Below are positions 11,307 to 23,762 of a DNA stretch of 64,000 nucleotides, piece after piece. The first letter of the stretch is position 1; every line of letters starts with the position of its first letter. The notes beneath the pieces are model-generated. The model was not told the origin of the DNA, did not search any database, and was given only the letters and a program-made list of their open reading frames with translations. This stretch comes from Polytrichum commune (taxonomy: Eukaryota > Streptophyta > Polytrichopsida > Polytrichales > Polytrichaceae). Made by a program: the position numbers and the translations under genes. Location: positions 58,213,169 to 58,277,168 of the forward strand of contig OX485806.1 of assembly GCA_950295325.1 (NCBI GenBank), read 5' to 3'.

Positions 11307-12080
11307 AGTGGCTAACAAGGCCAACAGCAACCTATCAATCTCCGAAAAAAGTCATGGTCACCCGAAATCAAAGAAGCATATCTACTCGAGTTTCACCTTT
11401 GCCGTTAAATCAACAACTACCGAGCTCCGCTTCCACCTGAAGTGCAGCACGATTGTAGAGCTCGCAAATCGCAACCATCGAAGCCACAGAAGGTCGAGCT
11501 CAAGAAGTTGAAGCAAGCTGGGGCAGGGGAAAGAAGGCGACCGGAGAAGGGACGCAGACCCCAACAAAACGGGCATGCGGCCCAGGGAATGAGCAGGAGG
11601 CCAACGGAACGGGCTGCGGCCAAGGGCACGAGCAACATCCCAATGGAAAGAACAGGCGCCCAAGGGAACAAGCAGGAGCCCAAGGGAACGAGCTGCGGAC
11701 TGTTGGCTGAGGCCAGTGGGAATAGGACCAAGCTGAGAATGGAAGAGGCGGGCCGCCTTATTTATAGGACATGTGGCCAAATTCAAGGGATGAATGTAGT
11801 TGCCAATGAATAAGTAACCAATAGGATACCAAGGGGTATGTAGCTAGGAAAGACATTTTAATCAAGGTAGATTCCTAAATATAGAATTAGGACCATAAAT
11901 TCAGACTATATTTAGATATAGTGCTAAATTTATTTGAAGCTAACATTTACAAAAATCTACAAATACCTAGATGTGAAACACTATATAAAGAGGCCAACTT
12001 AAGGGCCATAATACACTTCATTTTGCCCGAAGATCATACGTGAGTGTCCAAGCTCCCGAGCATTGCAATTGAAGACAAAT

Positions 12081-12195
12081 CGGCACCCTCGGTGCATTAG
12101 AGCTTTAGGGTTCGGAATTGGCACCCTTGGTGCATTAGATAGAGAATTGGCACCCTCGGTGCATTCAAGTTAAATTGGCACCCTCGGTGCATTGA
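12081..12195 (+). repeat. Four hairpin-forming units in LTR-C
   Basis: The block attggcaccctcggtgcatt occurs four times at about 30-bp spacing shortly after the LTR TATA box. GCACC-ctc-GGTGC in each unit can fold as a small hairpin. The other LTR-C copy has an unrelated repeat in the equivalent zone (60293-60503). Confidence 0.8.
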
Positions 12196-12954
12196 AGTCC
12201 AAATTCAACCACAAGGCATATTGGACTTCCTTACAAATACCAAGGGATTTCTTACCAGCACTATGGCGCGTAGCCCCTTAGGACCCGGCCAACCAACATC
12301 AACTTAAAGGAGGTTGAAAGGCTCTAAGTTAGGAGTTCAAGACTATTTTGAGCCTAAGGAAATTAATGGAGGTGATGGCCTAAACAACCTAAGGGAGGAA
12401 ATCATGATCTTGCTTAGGCAAGGAACGTTGGGGGAAAATCATGGATTATGGCCCCAAGCAAATCTCCACAAGGGAATGTGATAATCACCCAAGGATTGAA
12501 GTGAAGGATTGAGGTAAGTATCCACATACTTTGATGATGTCGGAAGGGAGGTTTTAGACATTTCCACCAAAGTGACCCAAGTACCCACTTCGGTGATTTG
12601 AGGGAAAGCGGGGCCGCCAAGTGGCTCACTCATCATTACCTTAGACGTACACTAGAGAGAAGTTCCACGCCTTAGTCCAAGAAGGCTCAAGGTAATAACT
12701 TGAGATTGGCATTGATTACCAAATATTCTATCTTAAGATACCTCTAGGGATATTGATAAATATCGTCCAAACACCTTGAAGTTTGAATACACATATAAAC
12801 TTGATGGCATGCACTTGAGGCTAATATAATCAAGAGAATTCCATGATATCAAGTATGTCCAACTTAAGAGAAATTATAATTGCAAGGAAGCATGTTTGCC
12901 TCGTAATAAGTGCTTAGGCAAGGATCCTCAAAGGAACATTGGAGGAATTAGAGA

Positions 12955-13130
12955 ATTCTCATGAGATTCCTTTAGTAAGAGAGTATGCTTGAAAACTATA
13001 AACTCTCTCAAGGGAACATTCGTGAAATACTTTGAGAGAGAGAATTCTCCCAAGATTCCTTTAGTGAGAGAGTGTGCTTGAAAACTATAAACTCTCTCAA
13101 GGGAACATTCGTAAAATACTTGGAGAGGGT
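12955..13130 (+). repeat. Tandem duplication of about 92 bp in LTR-C
   Basis: The stretch gattcctttagtaagagag through actctctcaagggaacattc is present twice, at about 12963 and 13055, with few differences. Confidence 0.75.
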
Positions 13131-14023
13131 AAGGAAGGTTTTAATCATTCAAACCATGAAAGATATTGTATGCAAAAATGAAGTTCCTCTAAGTACACTT
13201 AACCTTGACATTAGGATTTCGGGGAACATAAGCTTAGAAGACTAGGACACTTTCTCCTTAGAGATTTACAAAAGTCCAACCTTAAAGTTTTAAAGGAATA
13301 TAAACTTGAAAACTAGGACACCTTCTCAGTAGAGATTAACTCCAAAGAGGAAGTATCATACTAGGGACACTATGCATGAGTACATCTTATTACAGATCTA
13401 ACATCATATTGAGCTTTTGAATTAATGAGTTAACATACCACCTTCAGGAACAAAATTAGAGGAGCGAGCTAATTTTAGGCGGGCGCAGTGTCTGTGTAAA
13501 CCGGTCAGCAGCGGGTTACACCGTCTAAGGCTGGAGGGTTGAAGGTGGCCTCCACAACGATCCCTTAATGCTAAAATATGAGCCTCTAAAGGATTGCAAT
13601 ATTTATTGTGAAGACTTCGCTAGAACCCTGGCTGCATCGGCAAACTTAGCCCAATCCTTCTCGGCATCAACTTCGACGTTCTATCATCCCCCGTTGTCAC
13701 TTTGAAATGCCCAAATTCACATAACCCCACCCCTTCCGATGCAGATCCCTGCAGGAAGGTGCAAGATCAAGGCCCCAAGGTTCACACCCCCACTGCGCTC
13801 CAGAGAGACCAAATTCCACCGCCAATGCGCGCCGTCACGGATCGAAGACTCTGCAACAATGCCACAGCCGCCTGACGCCCTGATCAACAAGAATAAATTT
13901 GATGTCCCCGAAGCCTGAGATTTTGTAGCCTTGCTTGCCCGGCCAGACACGGTGACTCCTCCCCTTCCCATTCCGCTCCGTTGTGGCCTTCCTTGGTTGT
14001 CGCGCACAAGGCTCACCGATCCC

Positions 14024-15342
14024 TGTGAGGCCAAATCCACCAGCTTTAAGCGTCCTAGTCCAGGTGATGGCTTTGAGAATCACATGTATCTCCTACAACC
14101 TTGAACCATGTGCAAGGCCATTTTCATGTTCAAAGGAACACATATTGTTTCACTCATTGTGTTTTATTAATGTTAGCCTCTTGGCTTGTGGTAGAATTGG
14201 CTTTCTCAAGAGTCCAACCCGCGGCTTTAGCCACACATGCCCTTATGGACACTCCCCTCACTCTTTTAATCTTCACTTCCTTTTTCTTGCCATTGCAAGA
14301 ATCCTCCACATTCTCCATTAACTGTGCATTTGATTTATGGTGACTTGAGAGTGTGCAAGTGTTAAGAAACACTTTACTCCATAGTCAATGTTACATGCAA
14401 TCACATGTGACTTCCACACACACATCGCCTATCCTATTGAGCTTAACACTTTTCTAGGAACTATTTTAATCTACCAATGGTCTAACACCCTCATGGCTAG
14501 TTTAGTGGCACCCTCTACTTAATCTTAGCCTTAGCTTGCTAAACCAGCCAACCGGCTAATTAACCTATCGGTCCAAATCCGGCCTATTTACCGGCAGTCC
14601 CTTGGTTAACCTGGAAGCAACAACTAAGTTTGGTGCAGCTCAGCTGCCCAGCAGCAACTAAGTTTGGTGCAGTCTCAGCTGCCCAGTAGTCTAATCCCAC
14701 AGAGTTCCAATACCTGACTAGGCAACCCAGCTACTAGTTGCACCTTAATACAAACCCTCTCATCCACTAATCCAATGTTTTTTAGGTTCTTCTTCTTCTT
14801 CTTCTTTTCTTTGCTCCTAAGTCATGAACTAATCTAACACACTAATTTCACTAACTACTACCTAATCACCACGCGCAATCTTAAGCTCTAAGAGCTCACT
14901 CACTTGGGAGGCATTGAGAGAGAGAGCAAAAATGAGAGAGGGAAGCCTTAAGTAGCAAAGAGAGAGAGAGGTCATGAGATAAGGATAGGGTGAGAGGATT
15001 AGCACCTCCAATCACAACCCCTTAATCCCTTCCTCCTAAGTAGGGACTCATCCCATCCACAAAGCTCTTACATTCCTAAATCAACAAGGTGGATCCTAAT
15101 GTGGGCATTTAACCCGCGGAGCTCATCTTGCCTCACCTTACTCCATACTCACCTAGTCAAGGCATCACTTATTGAACTTAAACCTTGAAACAATCACACA
15201 ACACCACCTAATGTCTAAACTTAAATCCACACCACACTTCATTCTTTTTATATTTTTGTGAACAATCATAACACATCCAAGTCTAACTAAAATTGGTTTC
15301 AAAGAGTTAATCACCACATGTGGGCACCATTTTGGGCTCACA
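14024..15342. mobile_element. Solo LTR, family B (1,319 bp)
   Basis: Same termini as 9900-11306 (TGTGAGGCCAAA, GGGCTCACA). Flanks are ATCCC (14019-14023) and ATTCC (15343-15347), which fits a 5-bp target duplication with one C-to-T change. There is a two-unit repeat of aactaagtttggtgcag at about 14617-14675. No internal coding sequence is present. Confidence 0.85.
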
Positions 15343-18300
15343 ATTCCCGGAGGGGGGTATTCGTTGCAACCCCTCCTTTTTTCTCCCCGACTCAAGATGT
15401 CACCATCACAGATCAACTCCGTTGCCACCCTTCACGAAGCTTCTTCTACGATCTTGATTTTCTATCATGTGCTGCAATGCGTGTTCATTTTCTCTTATTC
15501 CTGGTCAGCTCACCCTTGTCACCCTCTAGATTCTCCCGTCCTTGTTGATCCTCTCACACTACCCTCTCCATGGCTCCTCACTGAGGCGGAGCTTCCGCAT
15601 GCTCCCCCCTCTCTCCTACTCCACCTTGCATAATGAGCCTCTCCTCCCTTGCCTCCCGAGACCCTTCCAACTTTTTTTTCCTCTCGCACTGCCCGGGTTT
15701 TACCTCTCTCCTTGGCCTTCCCCGCCTAGGATTCCCTCCTCCCACACACATTAATTTCTCTTACCCATTTTTATTTTAATTCATCTTCTTTTAGGATGGA
15801 GGTTGGCCTTATTAATCAATTTTTCACCTTCTATGGTTCATTTTATGGTTAATTAACATGTGAGAGCAACCTTAGGGCTCACACTTGTGGTCAAACGTGA
15901 GAAATCCCTATTGCCATAGATGAAAATTTACAATGAAGCACATCTTTCATCTCCCTACATAAATCCTTGGGATTTGTGTTACTAAACACAATCCGACTTT
16001 AAATTATGTTATTAGGTCAAATGGTGATTCCATGTGCCAAACAATGCTTAGTGGCAATCCCTCAGCAATCCCATGCATATATCCAAAATGAATCCCAATA
16101 ACCACCAACTTGCTCCCCAAGAATTCAAGTATGTGGTTGTTTAAGTATCTTCCCCTTGTTTTTTTTAAGCAAAAGAAAATGAAAACCCCCTCTTATACCA
16201 AGTACCTCTTCCAACTCGATGTGGAGGAAGAATAATCCAATCGCAAATACGCCGCAATCCCACGCCTTCCACGTGTTCCTAGATGATCATGTGATGTTCT
16301 ACATCTTCCAAAATCCAAACACCTTAATGTCTTATAAGGTGTTTGTGGATGCCGGTATCGGATTGTTTTCGAGCCCCCAACTTTGTTCTTGATTAGTGAA
16401 AACAACCTTGGCAAAAATGCTTCTATGAAAATGTATCGTTCATAAATCCAAGAATGTTACTTTGAGAATAAGGTTTTTGAACGCCCCCACCCAATATATT
16501 GTATTGAATGAATGATATTATTTTATTTTATTTTGTCACCGGCCTTATTTGGTTAATTAAAAAAATTCTTGCCCCCACAGTAAGGGGGGTAGGGGGGAAG
16601 AAAGGGCCTAGGGCCTAGGCGGGGGTTGGGGGAAGGCAGGGGTGAGAAAGAGGGGGTAAAAGGAGAGGAAAGGGGGAGGAAAGAGGGAGAAAGGAGGGGG
16701 GAGGTAGGGAAAGGGCTATCGACCTGCCACTAGCCACCAGACGACCATCACAGCCAAGCTGCCAAAGCCGACCAGGGGCTTTGGCTCCCAAAATAGGCTC
16801 CTCCTCTCCTTTTTTTTCTTAAATTTTTTTTGAATGAATTTGTATTTGAGTTGGAATCAAGAGTGTTTAACCAAAGCTCAATGACATGAATTCAAGCTTG
16901 CAAGTAACCAAATGACAAGAAATTATGTGGACAATTCAATAATTCATCATCATAATTCACCTTGATGTGCCATTCACAAGCAAACATTCTTCCTTTTTTG
17001 GGGGGGATATCCGCAGTGTTATTTGTTTTGACATTCCGTAATTTTGTCATTCCTTGTCCTCACGATCTTCTTTGCGTGTTATATCTCAAGAATTTAATTT
17101 AAGGGGAGAAAAAAAAATCTTGCCAAGTGAAAAGGAAGATAGTTAGACCCTTGCAAGAGCTCTAATTCTCTTTTTAAATGCATACAATGAATCAAGTTAT
17201 CTCTCACTCCACCACAAGAGAATCCAAGAGTGTAAGTAAGGGGAGAAGAACTCAAGATTTATTGCAAGAACATGCAATATTCACCTTACACAAGTTTTCT
17301 TCACACACTCATTCACAAAGCTTGACTTGGCAAGAATGCCAAGCCAAGGAGAAGGCTCCTCACTTAGGAGCATCTCTCCAACTTCTAGGATTCATCCATC
17401 CAAATCTAAATGAATGAAATCCCATGGATAAGGTGCGGCTGCCTACATCACATATTGTGACAAGCCAACTTTTGATAATGTGATTAGAAATGCATCCTAT
17501 GGTAGTTTTATTAGGCAACTTGGTAATTTGACCAACCTTTCAAAATAAAAATCTATGGTTTTTGCTTCTAATTGCTTAATATTCCTTGTATTCCTTAAAC
17601 TATTCATTTGAATGTCCATTTATTCATAGTATTTATATAACGCTTTTGTAAACACCTCAAAAGTATAATATGAATATCTTTAAATAAAATGCTCTCGTCA
17701 TTTAGATTCTTCAAGTCTCAATATATATCAAAATAAATAAATCCAATTTCTCATCATTAGTATCCTTGTTAGCCCTAAGATCTTTCTCAAATACTTTGAT
17801 TTGGGCATCCGAATCCGTATTAGATTGGCAAAATGAATATGGTAAGCATTTTCTAGAAGGAAAGGTATTAGTGTTTACAAGAGTTGGTGGGGACATCATA
17901 ATATACCATGGGGGGAATATCCATTTTGCATCTAAGGTGGTGTTTCCATTCCTTTTCCATCTTTCTATTCATCTTCATCTTTCGAATCATCGTCATCCAA
18001 AACTTTCTTTCATGGTTCCCCTCCTGGTGGTCCTAATGGGGATCCATATTGTCATTAATCACTGTAGTTTTCCTCTAGACAATGTTGGGGTGTCCCCCTC
18101 CAATGGGTTTTGAATTTTGGTTTTTTTTTCTTTCGATAATTATGTTCGTCATCAAATCCTTTTTTAGACAATTTGGAGACAAATTGTCCAACTAGTGGAT
18201 CGTAACTCTATTGATTTTTATTCCTTGGTCACTGTTTCTTGCAATTTGTTTTGCCTTTTTGTTACCTTCCATGTTACCATACCCATAGGTTTGGTGTTGG

Positions 18301-21300
18301 GGTATCCCAAACACCGCAATTTCCACTTGAGTATTCTACTGCCTTGCTAACTAGGTATTCATTTTGCCTATCCATCCCCTTTCTGAAATATATCTATCTC
18401 CAAATAAATAAGAAATCCTAGGACAATTGGGTAAGTGAGTAAAAAATGTATAATAAAGATTGGAGAAATGGACAATCAAAGGATTGGAAGTAGAAAACAT
18501 CGGGGAAATATATATATATATATATATGTGTGTGTTTTTACTTATTTTTAGTCCATTTTTTTACCTGTGGCATTCGCGACGGCCGCGACCATAGCCTCTC
18601 TCTGGTATATTCATTAATGGTAGTTGACATCATTTCTTACGTCAATAGTCATTTTCTTTGTTTTGTGCACCTTTCAGCTACCCATAATTCTTACCATTAC
18701 TACTACCGTCCCAACTACTAAGCAGTTTCCATATTGACCACCTATCACCTAGGAACCCCAACTCTCCAAATATCTCAATTTTCTCATTTAGATCAATTGT
18801 TATTATCTACCATTAACAAAATATTATTACTCATCATCCCCATCTATATCCTTACCCCTATGCTTTTGGACACACACTTTGTAAGCATTATTGATTTTGT
18901 AGTTAATTTAAGATTCTTGATATGGCCAACTCCATACAGTTATTAGGTGACCACCTAAACCTTAAACCCTAAATCCCCCACACACACAAACTCGCTCACA
19001 GTAAGGGACCCCAATAACATCCTTATTTTTTATTTGAAATGGTAACCATCCACAAGACTTCCACAATATTTGACATTGTTCAATCCACATTTAAATATTT
19101 CCTTCATATTTTTATCTAAACATCCTACTTATAATCCTAACCACACCTCCAATAGTGGTTTTCCTTTATTTATATCTTCTCCCTTATCCCTATTTGATAT
19201 TTCTTGGCCACTAACATTTATCACTTATCGATTTCTACTTTCTTGGTTAATTTAAGAAAAATAACGTATGTATACTGGTAACATCAAGTTGCAACAATAT
19301 TTCCAAACATCATTGTTCCTACAACAAAAGCTATATTCTACAAGACACGCACCCTCCCAAATTGTCAAAAGGTTGTTCAAATGGTCCTCCCTAGGGAGAC
19401 CAAATGGAAGGATAATCTGGTGGATGTCAATGACATCGGCATCAAGGTTAGATGTCACTCCCTTTTTAACACAAGAATAATACATACACAAATGCATATG
19501 GAACACCAATATTGAGAACTTTCAAACTTTGTACATTACAAAAGCTTTACAACTTAATCACAATATTATGATTGCTATGAGCTCAAGCCACCCGACCATA
19601 GGAGAGACAAAATATCCTCTCCCCTCCCCCGAACTCCATTTTATGCCAAAAACTACTTTTACATTCCAATGCTCATATAGTAAATCTTGCATTCATAGTT
19701 CTATATGTGGTTTTTGCAATGAAAATATTTGTGAGAAATTCGATGTGGATAAACCATGTGTCAGTTCAATCATCTTGATTATTTGCATTTGTGATTACAT
19801 GGCATGTAAATGTTGAATGTTAATAATAATAATCATCATTTTTAGTATTCTTGTTTGTTAGAACTAATTTGAATTTCATTTGTCAATTTAAATCACTAGC
19901 TCACCAAGGGCGTAATAATTTTCATGTGAATGTCAATGTTTGCCCAATACTATGGTGTGATCAAAAGTGGTAATTTAAAATGAAATTTGAAATAGTCTCA
20001 AATTAATGATAATAGTGTTTTCTTGACACTTCATTCAAATTGATATGGGGCTGAATAAAATGCAATAGGGTCTCTAAGTTCCCCCCTTTTATATAGTATG
20101 TGAAATCTAAAAAAAACTTGATTATTCTCTGATCTTCATATGTTCTAAATATAAGAACGTATGTATATTCATGTTTTTTTAGCATCAATATATCTATCAT
20201 TTGAATATCAGAGTTTCTAATTGCACATTGCATTTTCCTTTTATAAGGACCGTGCTTATAAGGCTAATATCACAAGTGGGAAGTTAGTGAAACTGATAAT
20301 AGAATTCTTATGCTATGTGTTTAGTGTCACCATAAGATCTAGGGTTCTAGGAGCCCAAAATGTTTACACTGTTGTTTTTGCTATGTTTTGATGAGAAAAA
20401 ATAATACTATACCATTTTACAACATTGAAGTTGTTGTTGTTGCTACACCATTGAGAATAACTATCACAATTGCAACCTCAAGTCACCCCCACAAGTCCTT
20501 TAGGTTTCCAATGAAGAGTCCACCCCAAGGTTGGCCGGGTCAAGAGCACCAGTGTTGCATTTATGGTGCTTGTGGCCGAAAAATTTGTTGGCAAGTGCTA
20601 GTGTTTGAGGATGTGGGCAACTTTTGTTTGTTGCTTTTGCGGCATCTCCTTCAATGGTGTTTCATGTGACAGGATGGTGGCCACATGTGACAAGCACATG
20701 GACAAAGAAAATTGCAATGTTTTTTACTGATTGGTCAACTTAATTGATCGAATCGGTCGGTCAGAATTTATTTTATTTTATTCATTTTGACTTGTTTTGG
20801 GCATGGCAACCAATTGGACCAAGGCTGGATGATGTAAATTGATTGGAATATTTGACTGGTTGGCCTGAATATTCAAGTTGCCTTGAGAAGATGAACGGAC
20901 AAATCAGATTGGCTTGATCAGTTTAGATTTTATTTGTTTGTTCTTAAACATCTCACCTTGTGGATTTCATGGATGCAATCCCTGGATTCAGGTGGTGCAT
21001 TGTTTGGAGTTAGGTTGTAGTGGTCTAGAAATGCATAGGTCAATTTCAAGGTCAGGGTGCAAGGGATAGCATAGGGACCATTGTGGAAATTGATTCCGAA
21101 GTAGTCTGTCTTCACACCAACCAGGGATGTCATTCTCCTTATCTTCTTTACGCTGCTTTTGGTATTGATCGTCATCCATGCGATATGTTATCAAAACTCA
21201 AGATTGTCTTCCTCGTCATAGTTGATTATAGCCAGAGGGTGTGTTGAGGGGATGTGCTTTTGCTCAAACTTCAAAACAAACCACTAACAAACATGCCAAG

Positions 21301-21751
21301 GGGCATGTAATGAAGGAAAACTTACAAGTACGGATGGAAATGTTGGCTTGTACCACCATGATCTCTGACTTATGGTTGCAGAGTCATTTTCATAAAAGGC
21401 CACAACACCAATTCTTTCTCCTTATAAATTGCTCCTTTCAATCTTTGCTCCTTATGAATTAAATGTGTTGGCTTTACACCTTGCACATGGATACCCTACA
21501 TGATGGCATTGAGTTGCTAGTTTCACTCAGTACATTTGCTTGGTACTCTATAACCCATGGGCCTACCATCGACCCTTTGGTAGCCATGGCTGCCCTTTGT
21601 CCTTCTAGTGTTGTGAAATACCCCCAACTTTGAGCATTGAGCCGAAGGTAGCAGGGGATGATGAAATGGATGGTGGTTGTGGTCATGGTAAGCTTTATTC
21701 TGCATTTATTCCATGGAAATATAGTGAAAGAAAGTAAACCATAATCATAAC
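15343..21751. other. Gene-poor stretch, no gene recognised
   Basis: Reading frames here are short, lack recognisable domains and sit in pyrimidine-rich (about 15360-15760) or AT-rich sequence. It includes the G-rich tract at 16575-16717 and a TA/TG microsatellite near 18509-18537. It is probably decayed repeat DNA. Confidence 0.5.
16575..16717 (+). repeat. G-rich purine tract
   Basis: About 140 bp with almost no pyrimidines on the plus strand and many runs of 3-6 G separated by short A-containing spacers. Four or more G3+ runs lie within short distances, so G-quadruplex or triplex structures are possible. Confidence 0.7.
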
Positions 21752-22163
21752 CACTACACTAAAAATGATATTTGGTGTTTGATTATATTTAATGTTGTTA
21801 CCACCCTACCTTGCTCAACACTAATTTTCAATTCCTTGACAATTAGTGTTAGACATAAATGTGTCGCTACCTTCCCTACTGCCACCTCCCTTCTTGTGGA
21901 GCATGGATTTCATTGGACTTGTGATTTTAGGGATGGCGTCCCACCCCCCTGCTCGCATATTTCTCATTTGCCGAAGTTGATGGCATTCTTTTCATATCCT
22001 TACTAACACTAAGATCAAACATGTAACTTCCACATATTACCATAGTTGATATTTAGTGTTTGATTTTACAATTAATGTTACTTACTTTCATAGGGTTATT
22101 GACATTTAGTATATGCATTCAGATTTAGTGTATCAAACACTAAATATCATAATTAGTGTAGTG
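21752..22163. mobile_element. MITE-like element, 412 bp, TIR starting CACTACACTAAAAATGA
   Basis: The left end CACTACACTAAAAATGATAT and about 32 bp are matched in inverted orientation by the right end at 22163 (attagtgtagtg). The CACTA-like start suggests a CACTA-derived MITE. No clear target duplication (AAC left, TAA right). The first 80 bp also occur inverted at 26655-26731. It has no coding capacity. Confidence 0.75.
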
Positions 22164-23762
22164 TAAACAACCCTTGAGCAAAATACACATACCACCAATG
22201 CTTGCACACATGCACTGCACACACCCAAAATGACGTGTAGTGGGTTTTTGGTTTGTAGTCAGGCATAGGTGGAGTATGTTTATAGATGGCCATTGGTCAC
22301 TCTAAGCAACTTCTCTTTCCACTAAGTAAAGGCACATGTGCAAAAATTATCATTATTTAACAAAGCTCGTAGAATATCATCTAGCAATTGCACCTATTTG
22401 TAATTTGGTGATGTCCTGAACCTCATGTTTGTGATCACAATATGCAATTACTCAAAGTTGTTGATACTATGGGTGGTTACGATTATGCTTTACTTTCTTT
22501 GATTCTTTTACTGTTCGAAAGGCATAATAGATGATAACCACAACCGCAACCAGTCACTCCCATCAATCCCACCACTCCAAGTTGACCACTCTGAGGGTGG
22601 TTGTTCATTCTCAAATGGCATCACTACAGAGCTTCAAGAACTAATGAATGAATGAATTACATCAGAAAATCATATAGTTAGCAAATCTCCCCCTTTAGCG
22701 TTCTCCCCCACTTCCGATGCATATAATTCTCTACCCCTATGATATTTACACTTAGCTTCCGCTACCTATAGACCAACAAACATATTGCTTCTCTACTGAA
22801 CTGGACCATCCTATATTCTTAAGTTACCAGCACAACAATGGTATGGACAGTGGGGTGCACATCTCTCCATCTTTTCAAAGAAGCCACGCAATTCACAAAC
22901 AAAATATCTTCAAGCATAACCACTGCACAGCAAAATTAACTTGAAATGTAATTTTTCAAATTAAAAGTCCGGACTTCATAGAAGTACCGTGGTAATTGAC
23001 AGCAATTCAGGCTACCAAGACATGCAAAGGGTTATCTAAATGTGATGACTGAGTTTATCTCACTAAATAAGCCCTTTCTTACTATCAACAAGAAGCCAGG
23101 AACAAAATTCAGTAAATACCTAGATTTCCAAGATCTGAACAGATACCTAAGATGAAAAGTATGCTAATACCATTAAGGGTATACCACATATGTATCCTTA
23201 ACATATCCATGTTCCCATCACTCTAATAACCTGCCGTTGTGGGGGATGTCCAGTAAGTAGAGGATTTGGGGGGAGGAATAATGACAGATTTGACAACCCA
23301 CATACGAAACAGGTGCCCAAAACCATCTTAAAGTCAGCAGCAATCATTGCGACAATATCCTTCAAAGCCTAGGAGGGGGGCTGATAGGCATCTCATAATG
23401 TGCTATCATAGACCCTCTTCAAATCAACTACACAGAAAGATATTCAAGTCCACATCAGAGGAGGCACTAACCACGAGAACATTCTAAGTTAACTGTCAAG
23501 TGGGAGGCCACTGTACCTTCATGTAGGAAAACTCTCAACGCACTTCATGATCTGCTTACTTCTGCGCAGGATGGATGAGTGTAGGCCACCTCCTTAGTAG
23601 CCAGAAACCCTTCATAGGTCTTCAAGAATCGATCAAAAATTTCGAACTGAGGCCCCTTACAGATAGCAATTCAATTACCTATTGAATTCATATCTCTACT
23701 GGAGCGTTCTCACTTGGTGCGTCACAAACTTTTCACACCAGGTTACAGGACATCTATAGTGA
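22164..23762. other. 3' flank of the F-box/kelch gene, no other gene seen
   Basis: No reading frame of note. The part next to 23762 must hold the gene's 3' untranslated region and polyadenylation site, but I cannot place them. Confidence 0.5.

Larger units (their letters stand above)
11454..13556 (+). mobile_element. Solo LTR, family C (2,103 bp), with 5-bp target duplication ACGAT
   Basis: It starts TGTAGAGCTCGC and ends GGCCTCCACA. ACGAT occurs on both sides (11449-11453 and 13557-13561). The end portion (GTAAACCGGTCAGCAG followed by GTTACACCGTCTAAG) matches the reverse complement of the LTR at 59159-61309, so both belong to one Tat/Ogre-like family. A TATA box (CTATATAAAG) near 11981 supports plus orientation. 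Open frames at 11382-11813 are LTR sequence. Confidence 0.9.

Noticed and set aside
11382-11813. Overlapping 104-134-codon frames on both strands
   Set aside because: They are the GC-rich start of solo LTR-C and cross its target-site boundary, so they cannot be one gene.
18955-18975. Telomere-like aaaccctaaa motif
   Set aside because: There is only one or two units, so it is not an interstitial telomere array.
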